Of a stretch of DNA of 64,000 nt, positions 34,023 through 43,182 are shown one piece after another. The number at the start of each line of letters is the position of its first letter. Positions within the stretch are counted from its first letter, which is position 1. The stretch covers positions 124,001-188,000 of the forward strand of contig NZ_FOVH01000005.1 of NCBI RefSeq assembly GCF_900115095.1, given 5' to 3'. Source of the DNA: Actinomadura madurae (GTDB lineage Bacteria > Actinomycetota > Actinomycetes > Streptosporangiales > Streptosporangiaceae). The position numbers and the translations under genes are program-made. The notes beneath the pieces are model-generated. The model ran no database searches, was not told the DNA's origin, and saw only the letters and a program-made list of their open reading frames with translations.

Positions 34023-35702
34023 ATGACTCGACGACGCACCTTCCTGGCCTGCGCCGCGGCGGGGCTGACGGTCGTGGGCGTGGCCGCGCAACCCGCCGCC
34101 GCGCATCCCGCACCGACCGCGTCCGTACGCCTGCTCGCGCTCAACGACTTCCACGGCAACCTCGAACCGCCGTCCGGAAGCTCCGGCCGGGCCATCGACG
34201 AGAACGGGGAGACCGTCCTCGCCGGTGGCGCCGCCTACATCGCGACCCACCTCAAGCAGCTGCGGAACCGCGACACCCTCACGGTCGCGCAGGGCGACCT
34301 GATCGGCGCCTCACCGCTGATCTCCGCCGCCTACCACGACGAGCCGTCCGTCCAGTTCCTCGGCGACGTCGGCGTCACCGCGTCCGCGGTCGGCAACCAC
34401 GAGTTCGACGAGGGCTACCGGGAGCTGCTGCGCATCCAGAACGGCGGCTGCCACCCCGCCGACGGGTGCTCGCCCGCCGGGAAGTGGCGCGGCGCGAAGT
34501 TCGACTACCTCGGCGCGAACGTCCTGCTCAAGAAGAACGACCGGCCCGCCATCAGGCCGTGGACGATCCGCCGCGTCAACGGCGTCCGGGTCGGCTTCAT
34601 CGGCGTCGTCACCAGGACCACCCCGAGCATCGTCACGGCCGAGGGCATCAAGGACCTGACGTTCCAGGACGAGGTCCAGGCCGCGAACCGGGCCGCCCGC
34701 GAGCTGAAGAAGCACCACGTCCGCGCCATGGTGCTGCTCGTCCACGAGGGAGACCAGGTCAAGCCGGACGCGCGGCCGGACGAGTGCGGCATCGTCCCGG
34801 GCGCCGGCTCCCGCATCGCCCAGGAGGCCGACCCCGAGATCGACATGGTGCTCTCGGGCCACACGCACCAGCAGTACGTCTGCTCGGTCAGGGACCCCAA
34901 GGGCGCTCCCCGCCTCTTCTCCTCCGGCTCGTCCTTCGGCCGCGTGATCACCGAGGTGAACCTCAAGGTGAACCGGCGGACCGGCGACATCGTCCGCTCC
35001 TCGGTGAAGGCCGACAACCACGTCGTGACGCGGGACGTCCCGCCGGACCCGGCGACGGAGAAGTTCGTCCAGACCTGGAAGGAGCGGGTCTCCGTCATCG
35101 CCGACAAGCCCATCGGCAAGATCACCGCCGATCTGACCCGCACCCCCTCCGCGGCGGGCGAGACCGCGCTCGGCGACGTCATCGCCGACGCCCAGCTCGC
35201 CGGCACCCAGGACCTCGGCGCCCAGGTCGCGCTGATGAACCCCGGCGGCGTCCGCACCGACCTCACCTACGCCGCGAGCGGCTCCGAGGGCGACGGCGTC
35301 GTCACCTACGGCGAGGCGTTCGCCGTCCAGCCCTTCAGCAACGTGATGGGCGTGACGTCGCTGACCGGCGCCCAGCTCGACGCCCTCCTCGAACAGCAGT
35401 GGACGTCCGCGGGCGAGAAGATCCTCCAGCCGTCGGCGAACCTGCACTTCACCATCGACCGCTCGAAGCCGGTCGGCGACCGCGTCTCCGCGATCACCAT
35501 CGGCGGCGCCCCCGTCGACCCGGCCGTCGCCTACAAGGTCGCGGCGAACAACTTCCTCCTCGGCGGCGGGGACGGCTTCACGGTCTTCACCGAAGGCACG
35601 GACCAGGTCCTGGGCCAGATAGACCTGGACGCCTTCGTCGCCTACTTCGCGGCCCAGGGCACCATCGCACCCCCACCCCTCGACCGCATCTCCGGCCAGT
35701 AG
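34023..35702 (+). CDS. Secreted 5'-nucleotidase/2',3'-cyclic phosphodiesterase
   Basis: This protein of 559 residues has a signal peptide (MTRRRTFLACAAAGLTVVGV, cut after Ala about 31). A metallophosphoesterase domain follows, with LALNDFHGNL, GDLIGASPL, GNHEFDEG and LSGHTHQQY. The C-terminal nucleotidase domain has NPGGVRTDL and NVMGVTSLTG. It releases phosphate from extracellular nucleotides, which fits the adjacent pst genes. ATG 34023 is chosen because it begins the signal peptide; an upstream ATG at 33996 would add 9 residues. No strong ribosome site is seen for either. Confidence 0.88.
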   Translation: MTRRRTFLACAAAGLTVVGVAAQPAAAHPAPTASVRLLALNDFHGNLEPPSGSSGRAIDENGETVLAGGAAYIATHLKQLRNRDTLTVAQGDLIGASPLISAAYHDEPSVQFLGDVGVTASAVGNHEFDEGYRELLRIQNGGCHPADGCSPAGKWRGAKFDYLGANVLLKKNDRPAIRPWTIRRVNGVRVGFIGVVTRTTPSIVTAEGIKDLTFQDEVQAANRAARELKKHHVRAMVLLVHEGDQVKPDARPDECGIVPGAGSRIAQEADPEIDMVLSGHTHQQYVCSVRDPKGAPRLFSSGSSFGRVITEVNLKVNRRTGDIVRSSVKADNHVVTRDVPPDPATEKFVQTWKERVSVIADKPIGKITADLTRTPSAAGETALGDVIADAQLAGTQDLGAQVALMNPGGVRTDLTYAASGSEGDGVVTYGEAFAVQPFSNVMGVTSLTGAQLDALLEQQWTSAGEKILQPSANLHFTIDRSKPVGDRVSAITIGGAPVDPAVAYKVAANNFLLGGGDGFTVFTEGTDQVLGQIDLDAFVAYFAAQGTIAPPPLDRISGQ

Positions 35703-35716
35703 GCGGGAGGACACCG

Positions 35717-35753
35717 CGACGGCCCGCCGCCCTCCCCACGCGGCGGGCCGTCG
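35717..35753. terminator. Bidirectional terminator
   Basis: CGACGGCCCGCCGC and GCGGCGGGCCGTCG form a perfect 14-bp stem around a 9-base loop, between the convergent 5'-nucleotidase and PiT transporter genes. Confidence 0.75.
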
Positions 35754-35776
35754 GCACGTCTAGGCCCGGAAGAGGC

Positions 35777-36940
35777 TCAGGCCCCGAAGAGGTGGACGAG
35801 CCAGTAGACGACGGCGGCCACGGCCGCGGCCATCGGCATGGTGAGCACCCAGGCGACGAGGATGTTGCCGGCGACGCCCCAGCGGACCGCGGAGAGCCGC
35901 TTGGTGGCGCCCGACCCCATGATCGCCGAGGTGATCGTGTGGGTGGTGGAGATTGGAGCGTGCCAGATGAACGCGGTCGCGTAGAGGACCACGGAGGCCG
36001 TCGCTTCAGCGGCGAAGCCCTTCGGCGGATCGACCTCGATGACCTTGCGGCCCAGCGTGCGCATGATGCGCCAGCCGCCCGCGTAGGTGCCCGCGGACAG
36101 CGCCCCGGCGCACACGATGACGACCCACCAGGGGACCGTGCTGCCGTCCGCGTGCCCGGTCGTGACGAGCGCGAGGACGATGATGCCCATCGTCTTCTGG
36201 GCGTCCTGGAGGCCGTGGCCGAGCGCGAGGGACGCCGCCGACATCGTCTGCGCGATCCGGAAGCGGCGGCCGACCCGGCTCGGATTGGAGCGCCGGAAGA
36301 TCCACAGGATCGCCACCATCGTCAGGTAGGCGAGGCAGAACCCGACCACGGGCGAGACCACCATCGGGATGGCGACCTTGTCGATCACGCTCTGCCAGTT
36401 GACCGACGACAGCGAGGCCAGCCCGGCGCCGACGACGCCGCCGATCAGGGCGTGCGAGGAGGACGACGGCAGCCCGAAGTACCAGGTGATCAGGTTCCAG
36501 GTGATCGCGCCGAGCACGCCGGCGGCGACCACGGTGAGGCCGTGCAGGCCGCTCGGCGGGGTGATGACCTCGCTGACGGTCTTGGCCACCCCGACGCCGA
36601 GCAGGGCGCCGATCATGTTCATGGCGGCGGCCATGCCGAGCGCGACCCGCGGGGTCAGCGCCCGGGTGGACACCGCCGTGGCGATCGCGTTCGCCGCGTC
36701 GTGGAACCCGTTGGTGTAGTCGAACACCAGGGCCACGACGACGACGAGGACGAGCACCGCCATCTGCGCGTCGGTGCGGAGGCCGAGCGCGCCCGCGACC
36801 ATGACCACCAGCACGCCGGCCAGCAGCAGGATCCACGCACGCCCCGTCACCCGGCGGGTGGCCTGCTCCCCCAGCGTCTCCTCGGCGCCGGCCGAGGGTT
36901 CGCGGGTGAGGGTCGCGCCGGAATCCTCGGCCTTGCTCAT
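35777..36940 (-). CDS. Inorganic phosphate transporter, PiT family
   Basis: This 387-residue membrane protein has about ten helices. The family motifs are present: DYTNGFHDAANAIATAVSTRAL near the start (quoted to its first 20 residues in part) and GLPSSSSHALIGGVVGAG. It imports phosphate coupled to a cation at low affinity. It begins in the ATGA overlap with the DUF47 gene, the usual partner. The pair provides an alternative to the nearby PstSCAB system. Confidence 0.92.
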   Translation of the reverse strand: MSKAEDSGATLTREPSAGAEETLGEQATRRVTGRAWILLLAGVLVVMVAGALGLRTDAQMAVLVLVVVVALVFDYTNGFHDAANAIATAVSTRALTPRVALGMAAAMNMIGALLGVGVAKTVSEVITPPSGLHGLTVVAAGVLGAITWNLITWYFGLPSSSSHALIGGVVGAGLASLSSVNWQSVIDKVAIPMVVSPVVGFCLAYLTMVAILWIFRRSNPSRVGRRFRIAQTMSAASLALGHGLQDAQKTMGIIVLALVTTGHADGSTVPWWVVIVCAGALSAGTYAGGWRIMRTLGRKVIEVDPPKGFAAEATASVVLYATAFIWHAPISTTHTITSAIMGSGATKRLSAVRWGVAGNILVAWVLTMPMAAAVAAVVYWLVHLFGA

Positions 36941-37554
36941 GATTCCTTGACCGCGATGGTCTCGACCGTGTTGGCGACGTGCTCGAACGCGTCGGCGGCG
37001 TCCTCCAGCCGGTCGATGACCTGCTTCAGCTTCAGCACGGTCAAGGTGTCGTACTCGCCGCTGAACAGCTGTGCCAGCAACTTGCGGTAGACCTGGTCGC
37101 CCTGGTTCTCAAGCCGGTTGATCTCGATCCAGTACTCGTTGAGCTCCTTCATCGAGCGCAGCTTCGGCATGGCCTCCGCGGTGAGCTCGGCGGCCCGCTC
37201 CAGCACCTCCACCATGTTGACGATGCCTTTGGGGAACTCGTCGATCTTGTAGAGCGCGACGAGGTCGGCGGCCTCCTCCATCTCGTCCATCACGTCGTCG
37301 ATGTCGGACGCCAGCCGGTAGATGTCCTCGCGGTCGAAGGGGGTGATGAACGTTTCGTTGAGCCGCCGCATGATCGCGTGAGTGCACTCGTCGCCCGCAT
37401 GCTCGCAGGCGCGCATCTTCTCGGCGATCGCGGCCCGGTCGGAGCCGTCGCTGATGAGTTCCACGAGCAGCCTGGCGCCGGTGACCAGGTTGTTCGCCGA
37501 GTCGGCGAACATGTCGTAGAAGCTGTCCTCACGCGGCGTGAGACGCAAGCGCAC
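36937..37554 (-). CDS. DUF47 (PhoU-like) regulator of the PiT transporter
   Basis: This 205-residue all-helical protein has repeated metal-binding patterns (AACEHAGDECTHAI type, here MRACEHAGDECTHAIMRRL, and DDVMDEMEEAADLV). DUF47/PhoU-like proteins regulate Pit transporters. The GTG at 37554 follows a purine-rich stretch and gives RLRLTPREDSFYDMF, the usual start. Its TGA overlaps the PiT ATG, so the two are coupled. Confidence 0.88.
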   Translation of the reverse strand: MRLRLTPREDSFYDMFADSANNLVTGARLLVELISDGSDRAAIAEKMRACEHAGDECTHAIMRRLNETFITPFDREDIYRLASDIDDVMDEMEEAADLVALYKIDEFPKGIVNMVEVLERAAELTAEAMPKLRSMKELNEYWIEINRLENQGDQVYRKLLAQLFSGEYDTLTVLKLKQVIDRLEDAADAFEHVANTVETIAVKES

Positions 37555-37861
37555 GTCGTTCTCCTGATGTGCCGGAACAGTCCGCAGAGGATCGTAGGCG
37601 CTACCAGCCGTAAAAAGAACCTTTGCCCCAGCTTCTGCTGGTGTCCGCCATCCTCTCACCTACATGATTGCCCTGGATCACCAGGTACATACCCCGCGGA
37701 CTCCCCCCTATCTGGCGGAACGCCCTCGGGCGCGGGGCCGGTGGGCGGTCTACCTGCGCGGCGATGTTGATCAGGCGTGAGATTCGTTACATTACCGCTA
37801 CATAGAGCATCCGGTTACGGCACAACCCCAGCCGGGGCTTCGGTGTGTCTGAAAAGACGAA
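37555..37861. other. Intergenic region upstream of the DUF47-PiT operon
   Basis: This stretch of about 300 bases is less GC-rich than its surroundings near 37780-37830 (GTTACATTACC, CTACATAG). It holds a small palindrome, CCTGG-ATCA-CCAGG, at 37672-37685. No PHO-box repeat is recognised. The promoters of DUF47-PiT must lie here, but I cannot place them. Confidence 0.35.
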
Positions 37862-37890
37862 CCGGGGACGCCCTCAATCGGCGTCCCCGG
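37862..37890 (-). terminator. Terminator after the 63-residue protein gene
   Basis: CCGGGGACGCC and GGCGTCCCCGG form a perfect 11-bp stem with a 7-base loop (CTCAATC), 10 bases after the minus-strand stop at 37901. Confidence 0.7.
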
Positions 37891-37900
37891 CAGGCGGTGA

Positions 37901-38092
37901 TCAATCCTGTGGCGTCAGCTCACGACGACCGGCTTCGTCGGACCGCACTCCGAGCACCATGTCGATCTCCGCGACGGTCAGCGGCCGTTCCGCCGCCGCC
38001 ACCGCACTGAGCATCTCGGCATAGAGTTCGATCTCGTCCAGCGCAACACGGTCGTGGACGCGCAGATCGAGATTCTGGCGCACCGCGTCCAC
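37901..38092 (-). CDS. Conserved small actinobacterial protein
   Basis: This 63-residue protein carries a compact pattern, DLRVHDRVALDEIELYAEML followed by RPLTVAEIDMVLGV, that I recall as a small conserved actinomycete protein of unknown role. It has a helical, acidic character. It is followed by a perfect terminator hairpin, which supports its being expressed. It lies 230 bases downstream of the giant AAA gene on the same strand. Confidence 0.6.
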   Translation of the reverse strand: MDAVRQNLDLRVHDRVALDEIELYAEMLSAVAAAERPLTVAEIDMVLGVRSDEAGRRELTPQD

Positions 38093-38324
38093 CTCCGTTC
38101 GTTCCCCACACCCGAGTCGAGGCTACGCGTCCGACCCCGGCGCGCACATGACCCAAGAGGGCCATTCGCGGGCCACTCCGACCCTGTCCGTCCGGGGGAC
38201 GCCCCGGCGTCCCGGCCGCCGCTCCCCGGCGGCCCCGGAAGGACGCACCCCGGATTGTGTAGCCTTCCCGGGTCATGCCCATCTGATGCAGATGTCCTAT
38301 TCATTCCGGGACGGACGGGCCCGG

Positions 38325-41300
38325 TCAGCCACCCGGGCGGAAGTCGCCGAGCATCTGCTCCAGCGTCGATTCGGGCAGGTCACGGGCCGTCAGGCGGGCC
38401 ACGGTCGCCGCGTTGACGTCGGCGCCGGCCAGCCGGGCCGCCTGCCGCGCGACCGTCTGCTCGAACAGCGCCCTGACCGTGCGCGCGTAGGCGAACCGCT
38501 GGTCCTCGCGCATCCGCGAGAACCGGCTCAGCAACTCGACGCGCAGTTCCTCGTCCAGCATGTAGAGGTCGCGCTCGGCGTAGCTCTGGAACAGCTGGAC
38601 CAATTCGCGGTCCCCCATCGGGGTGAACTCCAGGACCCGGCCGAACTCGGCGCGGAAGGCGGGGTTGCCCGCGAGGAAGCCCTCCATCTCCGCCGCCGGG
38701 CTGGTGCAGACCACGATGAACCGGGACGCCCCCTGGTTCATGCGGCGCAGCAGCTCGGCCACCACGGCCGGGGACCGGTCGAGCCGGTACGCCTCCTGGA
38801 TGAGCAGCACGCCGCCGAGGGCCTGGTCGACCATGCCCGCGACCCGGTTCTCGGTGTCGACGCGGTCGCGTCCCGCCAGATGGACGGGACGGCACGCCAC
38901 CACGTGCCCCGACTCCAGCAGCCCCAGCGCCGCGTAGATGCCGCCGACCAGGCCCGCCACGGTCGTCTTGCCCGTCCCCGGCGGCCCGACGAAGACCAGG
39001 TGCCGCGCGTCGCCGCCGGACACCCCGTACCGCGCCCGGTCGGCCGCGAGGCCGGCCTCGTCGGCCAGTTCCAGCACGGCCGCCTTGACCTCGTCCAGCC
39101 CGGTGAGCTGGTCGAGCTGCCGCAGGTAGCCGTCGATGTCGCCGGGCGGGCGCAGCGCCGGCTCGATCCCCTCGGCCACGCCCGCGAGGTCGTCCGGCGT
39201 CAGCACGAGCCGGTCGTGGGACGCCCCCGCGCGCTCCATGTTCCGCTGGGCGGCCTGGTCCAGGTACGCCTCGACCAGGCGGGCGTTGACCAGGTCGCCC
39301 GGGCCGCGGAGCCGCTCCAGGTCGGCGCGCGCGACCTCCAGCGCCGCCGCCCCGATCGTGACGCGCCGCTCGTCCGCCAGCAGGTGCAAAAGCGTCATCC
39401 GGTTGTCGAGGTCGGCGAAGTCGGGCAGCCGGTGGACGCGGAACGCCTGCACGAGCTTCGGGTGCTCCTGGAGCAGGCGCTTGTAGGCGCGCGGCTCGCA
39501 CGTCGCGATCACCGGCGTCGTGTTCACCGGGTCGCGGCGGGCGCGGCGCACCGCCCCGACGACCGCGGCCGGGTCCGCCGCGCCGGAGATGGCCACGTCC
39601 AGCCGCTCGAAGAGGATCACCGGGCCGGGCTGCCCGAGGAGCCGGCCGATCCGCTCCGGCGGCGCGTTGCGGACGTCCTCGGCGTCGTGCGCGCGGATCG
39701 CCCCGTCGCCGAGGCCGGCGTTGGCCAGCGTCAGCGCGATCATCCGGGACAGCCGGCGCTGCCCGGAGTGGGGGGCGCCGACCAGCAGCACCCCGGGGAC
39801 CCCGGACTTGATCGAGCTGGGCGCGCCGTCCACCCGGGTCCGCTCGATCTCCTCGCCCGCCGGTGCGTTCCACTCCTCGGCCTGCGCGCGCAGCTCGCCG
39901 AGGAACTCGGCGGCGTCGTGCTCGCCGTACAGGAAGCCGAACCCGAACCGCTCCAGGACGCGGCGGGTGCTGCGGTCGCGCGGCGGCGGGATCTCGTGGA
40001 CGGGCTGCTCGGGCGACGGCGTGTCGTCCAGGAAGTCGAAGTCGCCGACCATCGTCTTGGACATGACCTTCGTCCCGGGACCGGCTCCCGGGACGGGTTG
40101 CGGCGGGGGCGCCTGGTCGTCCTCGAGGTCGCCGGGGCCGAGGACGCGCGTGCCGGGCGGCCGGCCGGGTTGCGGCGGCACGGGCGGGACGGGCGCGCCG
40201 GCCTGCGGCGATCCCGCCTGGTCCTCCACCCGGGTCGCGTACGGGTCGAACGCCTGCGGCTGCTGCGGTTGCGGCTGCTGCGGCTCCGGCGGGGGCGGGA
40301 CGGGGCTCGGCGGCTGGACGTTCGGCGGGGACGGGGGCGCGGAGCCCGCCGGCTGGTAGCCCAGCTGCGTGTACGGCGGCACGAAGTTCTCGTCCTGCTT
40401 CTCCTCCTCGGGCGGGGAGAAGCCGCCGGCCTGCTGCTGGGCGGCGGGCGCGGGGCTCGCCTGCACCGGCTCGGGCGCGGCGGGCTGGGGCGGCCCCGGC
40501 GGCGGGGCCTGCATCGGCGCGGGCGCCGGGCTCTGCATCGGCGCGGGCGCCGGATTCTGCATAGGCGCCGGGCTCTGCATCGGCGCGGGCGCCGGATTCT
40601 GCATCGGCGCGGCGCGCTGGAAGCCCAGTTCGGTGTAGGGCGGCGCGGCGCTCCCCTCGTCCTTCTCCTCCTCGGCGGGCGAGGCCCCGCCCATCATCGG
40701 GTCCGGCGGCGCGAACCCGGGGGAGTCGAACGCCGCCTGCGGCGCCGGGGGCTGCCCGGCCGGTCCGGGCGCGTTCTCCAGGCCGGGCTGGGCGGGCGGC
40801 TGGACGAACGGGCGGTCCGGCCCGGCGGGCGCCTGCGCCTGGGGTGCCGCGCCGGGCGCGAGGCCCGGCTGGCTCTGCATGTTGAACGGGGACGGCTGCG
40901 GTGCGGGGTTGGGCGGCGGCGTGGACGTCGGGGCCGCGGCCGTGGCGCGGGCCCGGTTGCGGCCGATGATCCCGGCGACGACCGCGGTCGGGACGGGGAA
41001 GCCGCGCGGGCGGGCGGGCATGCCGCCGAGCCGGCACCACGCCAGGTCGACCTCGTACGTCGCGGCGAGCAGCGACTCGGCGCCCGGCCCGGACCCGGCC
41101 GCGGACCGCAGCGGTTCCGGGAGGCGCATGTCCTGCGGCCACAGGCGGCGCAGCGGGTGCCCCTTCTGCTCCGACACCGCCTGCACGGTGTAGCGGATCT
41201 CGGGGTCGAGCCAGGGGACGATGGTGCCCACCATGTCCTTGCGGACGACGTCCAGGTCGGCGGCGAGCAACGCGGCGGCGACCAGCCGGGGCTCGATGTA

Positions 41301-42335
41301 GGCCGGTTCGGCGGGGTCGCCCGAGAGCTCGGCGATCAGCTCGCTGAGCGTGTAGAAGGCGTGCCGGAAGTTGTCGCCCGGCGAGCTCTCGTTCCGCAGC
41401 GCGGGGACCAGGTTGGGCGGGCACCGCGTCAGCCACTGCTGGACGATCGCCTGGTCGCCGTAGGGCAGCGCCCCGTAGTCGACGGTCGGGTTGGCGAGCG
41501 TGGCGCCGAGGATGGCGAGCAGCGCGTCGGCCCTGGCCTGGAAGCGGATGTCGTCGCGCAGCGCGCTGGCGACGGCCCACATCGTCCGCAGGACGACGAC
41601 CGCCGCGTCCACCCGGCTGGCCCGCAGGCGCTCGGAGTACAGCGCGACGAGGGTCTCCAGGGCGGGCGGGGTGAGCCAGCGCGGGCCGTCGACGTCGGGG
41701 AGGGGCCGGGCGCGGTAGGGCTTCCAGAGGTCGAGCATCTGCGCGTCCAGCCGCGAGTCGAAGGCGGGCGCGGCCGAGCACCACAGCATCACGCCCCACG
41801 CGACGGCGACCGTGGACGGCGTCTCGCTCGTGAACTCCCGCCACCAGTGCGGGTAGTCGGGGGCGGGCAGGGTGGCGGCGGACTCGACGGTCGACCGGAC
41901 GCGGGAGGTCAGCTCGGTCGCGAACCCGTGCGCGACGAAGGGCAGCCCGGACGGCGGGTCGTAGGAGAAGTCGGGCCCGGCGGGGATGACGTGCGGCGGC
42001 AGCGCGGGCACCTGCGCCTGCCCCTGCTGCGCGGGCCGCGCGGCCATCCGGACGGCGGGGATGCGGGGCGGCGGGCAGAGGTACCACTGTCCGTCGGACG
42101 GGTGCAGCCGGTACCAGCGGGCCCACGCCCCGAACAGCCACCACGTCCCGTCCGGGAGGACGAGCATGCGGCCGGCGATGGCGTGATGGCGCTGCTGCGG
42201 AGGCGCCGACGGCCACCATGCGGCGGCCACCATCGCCCTCGTGTCGCGCTCCGCCTCCGCGAACGGATCCTGCCCCGCCTGGGGGCTGGGCGGCGGAGCA
42301 CTGCCATAGCCCGGTCCCCACACCACGATGGTCAT
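38325..42335 (-). CDS. Giant EccA-like AAA protein with altered ATPase motifs
   Basis: This 1336-residue protein has an N-terminal domain of about 460 residues, Trp-rich, with no family match (MTIVVWGPGYGS). A Pro/Ala/Gln-rich linker covers about 460-760. Two AAA domains of the EccA/CbbX type follow. The first has a degenerate Walker A (GAPHSGQRR, Gln859 where Lys is expected) and no DE Walker B. The second has an intact Walker A (GPPGTGKTT, Lys1123) but Walker B reads VLLIQEAYRL with Gln1180 where Asp is expected. It may bind ATP with weak or no hydrolysis. It is a possible type VII accessory AAA protein, but no ESX gene adjoins it. Confidence 0.7.
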   Translation of the reverse strand: MTIVVWGPGYGSAPPPSPQAGQDPFAEAERDTRAMVAAAWWPSAPPQQRHHAIAGRMLVLPDGTWWLFGAWARWYRLHPSDGQWYLCPPPRIPAVRMAARPAQQGQAQVPALPPHVIPAGPDFSYDPPSGLPFVAHGFATELTSRVRSTVESAATLPAPDYPHWWREFTSETPSTVAVAWGVMLWCSAAPAFDSRLDAQMLDLWKPYRARPLPDVDGPRWLTPPALETLVALYSERLRASRVDAAVVVLRTMWAVASALRDDIRFQARADALLAILGATLANPTVDYGALPYGDQAIVQQWLTRCPPNLVPALRNESSPGDNFRHAFYTLSELIAELSGDPAEPAYIEPRLVAAALLAADLDVVRKDMVGTIVPWLDPEIRYTVQAVSEQKGHPLRRLWPQDMRLPEPLRSAAGSGPGAESLLAATYEVDLAWCRLGGMPARPRGFPVPTAVVAGIIGRNRARATAAAPTSTPPPNPAPQPSPFNMQSQPGLAPGAAPQAQAPAGPDRPFVQPPAQPGLENAPGPAGQPPAPQAAFDSPGFAPPDPMMGGASPAEEEKDEGSAAPPYTELGFQRAAPMQNPAPAPMQSPAPMQNPAPAPMQSPAPAPMQAPPPGPPQPAAPEPVQASPAPAAQQQAGGFSPPEEEKQDENFVPPYTQLGYQPAGSAPPSPPNVQPPSPVPPPPEPQQPQPQQPQAFDPYATRVEDQAGSPQAGAPVPPVPPQPGRPPGTRVLGPGDLEDDQAPPPQPVPGAGPGTKVMSKTMVGDFDFLDDTPSPEQPVHEIPPPRDRSTRRVLERFGFGFLYGEHDAAEFLGELRAQAEEWNAPAGEEIERTRVDGAPSSIKSGVPGVLLVGAPHSGQRRLSRMIALTLANAGLGDGAIRAHDAEDVRNAPPERIGRLLGQPGPVILFERLDVAISGAADPAAVVGAVRRARRDPVNTTPVIATCEPRAYKRLLQEHPKLVQAFRVHRLPDFADLDNRMTLLHLLADERRVTIGAAALEVARADLERLRGPGDLVNARLVEAYLDQAAQRNMERAGASHDRLVLTPDDLAGVAEGIEPALRPPGDIDGYLRQLDQLTGLDEVKAAVLELADEAGLAADRARYGVSGGDARHLVFVGPPGTGKTTVAGLVGGIYAALGLLESGHVVACRPVHLAGRDRVDTENRVAGMVDQALGGVLLIQEAYRLDRSPAVVAELLRRMNQGASRFIVVCTSPAAEMEGFLAGNPAFRAEFGRVLEFTPMGDRELVQLFQSYAERDLYMLDEELRVELLSRFSRMREDQRFAYARTVRALFEQTVARQAARLAGADVNAATVARLTARDLPESTLEQMLGDFRPGG
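40510..40606 (-). repeat. In-frame tandem repeat in the AAA-protein linker
   Basis: Units of 24, 18, 24 and 24 bases encode MQNPAPAP and MQSPAPAP variants in a row. The DNA units (GCATCGGCGCGGGCGCCGG type) are nearly identical, so unit number may vary between strains by slippage. It lies wholly inside the linker of the giant AAA gene. Confidence 0.75.
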
Positions 42336-42424
42336 CGTAGTCAGCAGAAACCGGGCGGAGCGGCCCCCACCGGCCGAGGAGCCGCGTCCTCGCAGGTCAG
42401 ATGGGCCTCAAATCGGCCCCTGGG

Positions 42425-42946
42425 TCAGCGCCACTGCGCGGTGCGGTGCCGCTCGGCCTTCTTCACGTACGTATCGGGGGTGTACTCCAGCACCGCCCGG
42501 TCGTCGTCGGTCAGCTCCCGGACGATCTTGCCGGGCGTCCCGGCGACCAGCACCCCGGAGGGGATCTTCTTGCCGGGCGGGACGAGGGCGCCCGCCGCGA
42601 TGAGCGTCCCGGAGCCGACGCGGGCGCCGTTCAGCACGATGGCGCCGATCCCGATGAGCGAGCCCGTCTCGATGTGGGCGCCGTGCACCATCGCCTTGTG
42701 GCCGAGGCTGACGCGGTCCTCCAGGACGGCGGGCAGCCCGGGGTCGGAGTGCAGGCAGCTGAGGTCCTGGATGTTGCACTCGTCGCCGACGACGATCTCC
42801 TCGTCGTCGCCGCGCAGCACCGAGCCGTACCAGACGCTGGACGCGCGTCCCAGCCTCACCCGCCCGACGACGACCGCCCCGGGCGCGACCCACGCGGTCG
42901 CATCGATCGTCGGAGTGTCCTCGCCCAGCGTTCCCAGGTAGCTCAT
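42425..42946 (-). CDS. Gamma-carbonic anhydrase family protein
   Basis: This 173-residue left-handed beta-helix protein has hexapeptide repeats (VVVGRVRLGRASSVWYGSVLRGD in part). Three metal-ligand histidines lie in LSCLHSD and VSLGHKAMVHGA. It starts MSYLGTLGEDTPTIDATAWVAPGAV. The family interconverts CO2 and bicarbonate or acts as a ligand-binding homologue (YrdA/CaiE type), and these cannot be told apart here. It lies 89 bases upstream of the AAA gene on the same strand. Confidence 0.85.
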   Translation of the reverse strand: MSYLGTLGEDTPTIDATAWVAPGAVVVGRVRLGRASSVWYGSVLRGDDEEIVVGDECNIQDLSCLHSDPGLPAVLEDRVSLGHKAMVHGAHIETGSLIGIGAIVLNGARVGSGTLIAAGALVPPGKKIPSGVLVAGTPGKIVRELTDDDRAVLEYTPDTYVKKAERHRTAQWR

Positions 42947-43182
42947 GGCGCCGATGGTAGCCGCCGCCCCTTGGCACCTTTTCGCCGGAGTTCGGGTGCT
43001 TTGTCACCACCGTCCAGATGAAGAAACGGCAGCGAGAAGCGTGTTCCGGTTGCGCGAATGGGGTGGACCGGACAAGAGTCGGTTCCGACGTCTCCCCACC
43101 GTGGGCAGCTCACCGGCGGGCGAGGATCGCATTCTGGCCGACCCTGACGGGGTGATCCCCGCCAACGACCCCCCAAGGCATC

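Noticed and set aside
40510..40606. CRISPR-like array
   Set aside because: The repeats are contiguous, in-frame and encode MQxPAPAP units; there are no unique spacers.
38148..42941. Very long open frame on the plus strand opposite the giant AAA gene
   Set aside because: It mirrors the GC-biased third positions of the real gene, reads as low-complexity Arg/Gly/Ala sequence and has no domain. The minus strand has clear AAA motifs.
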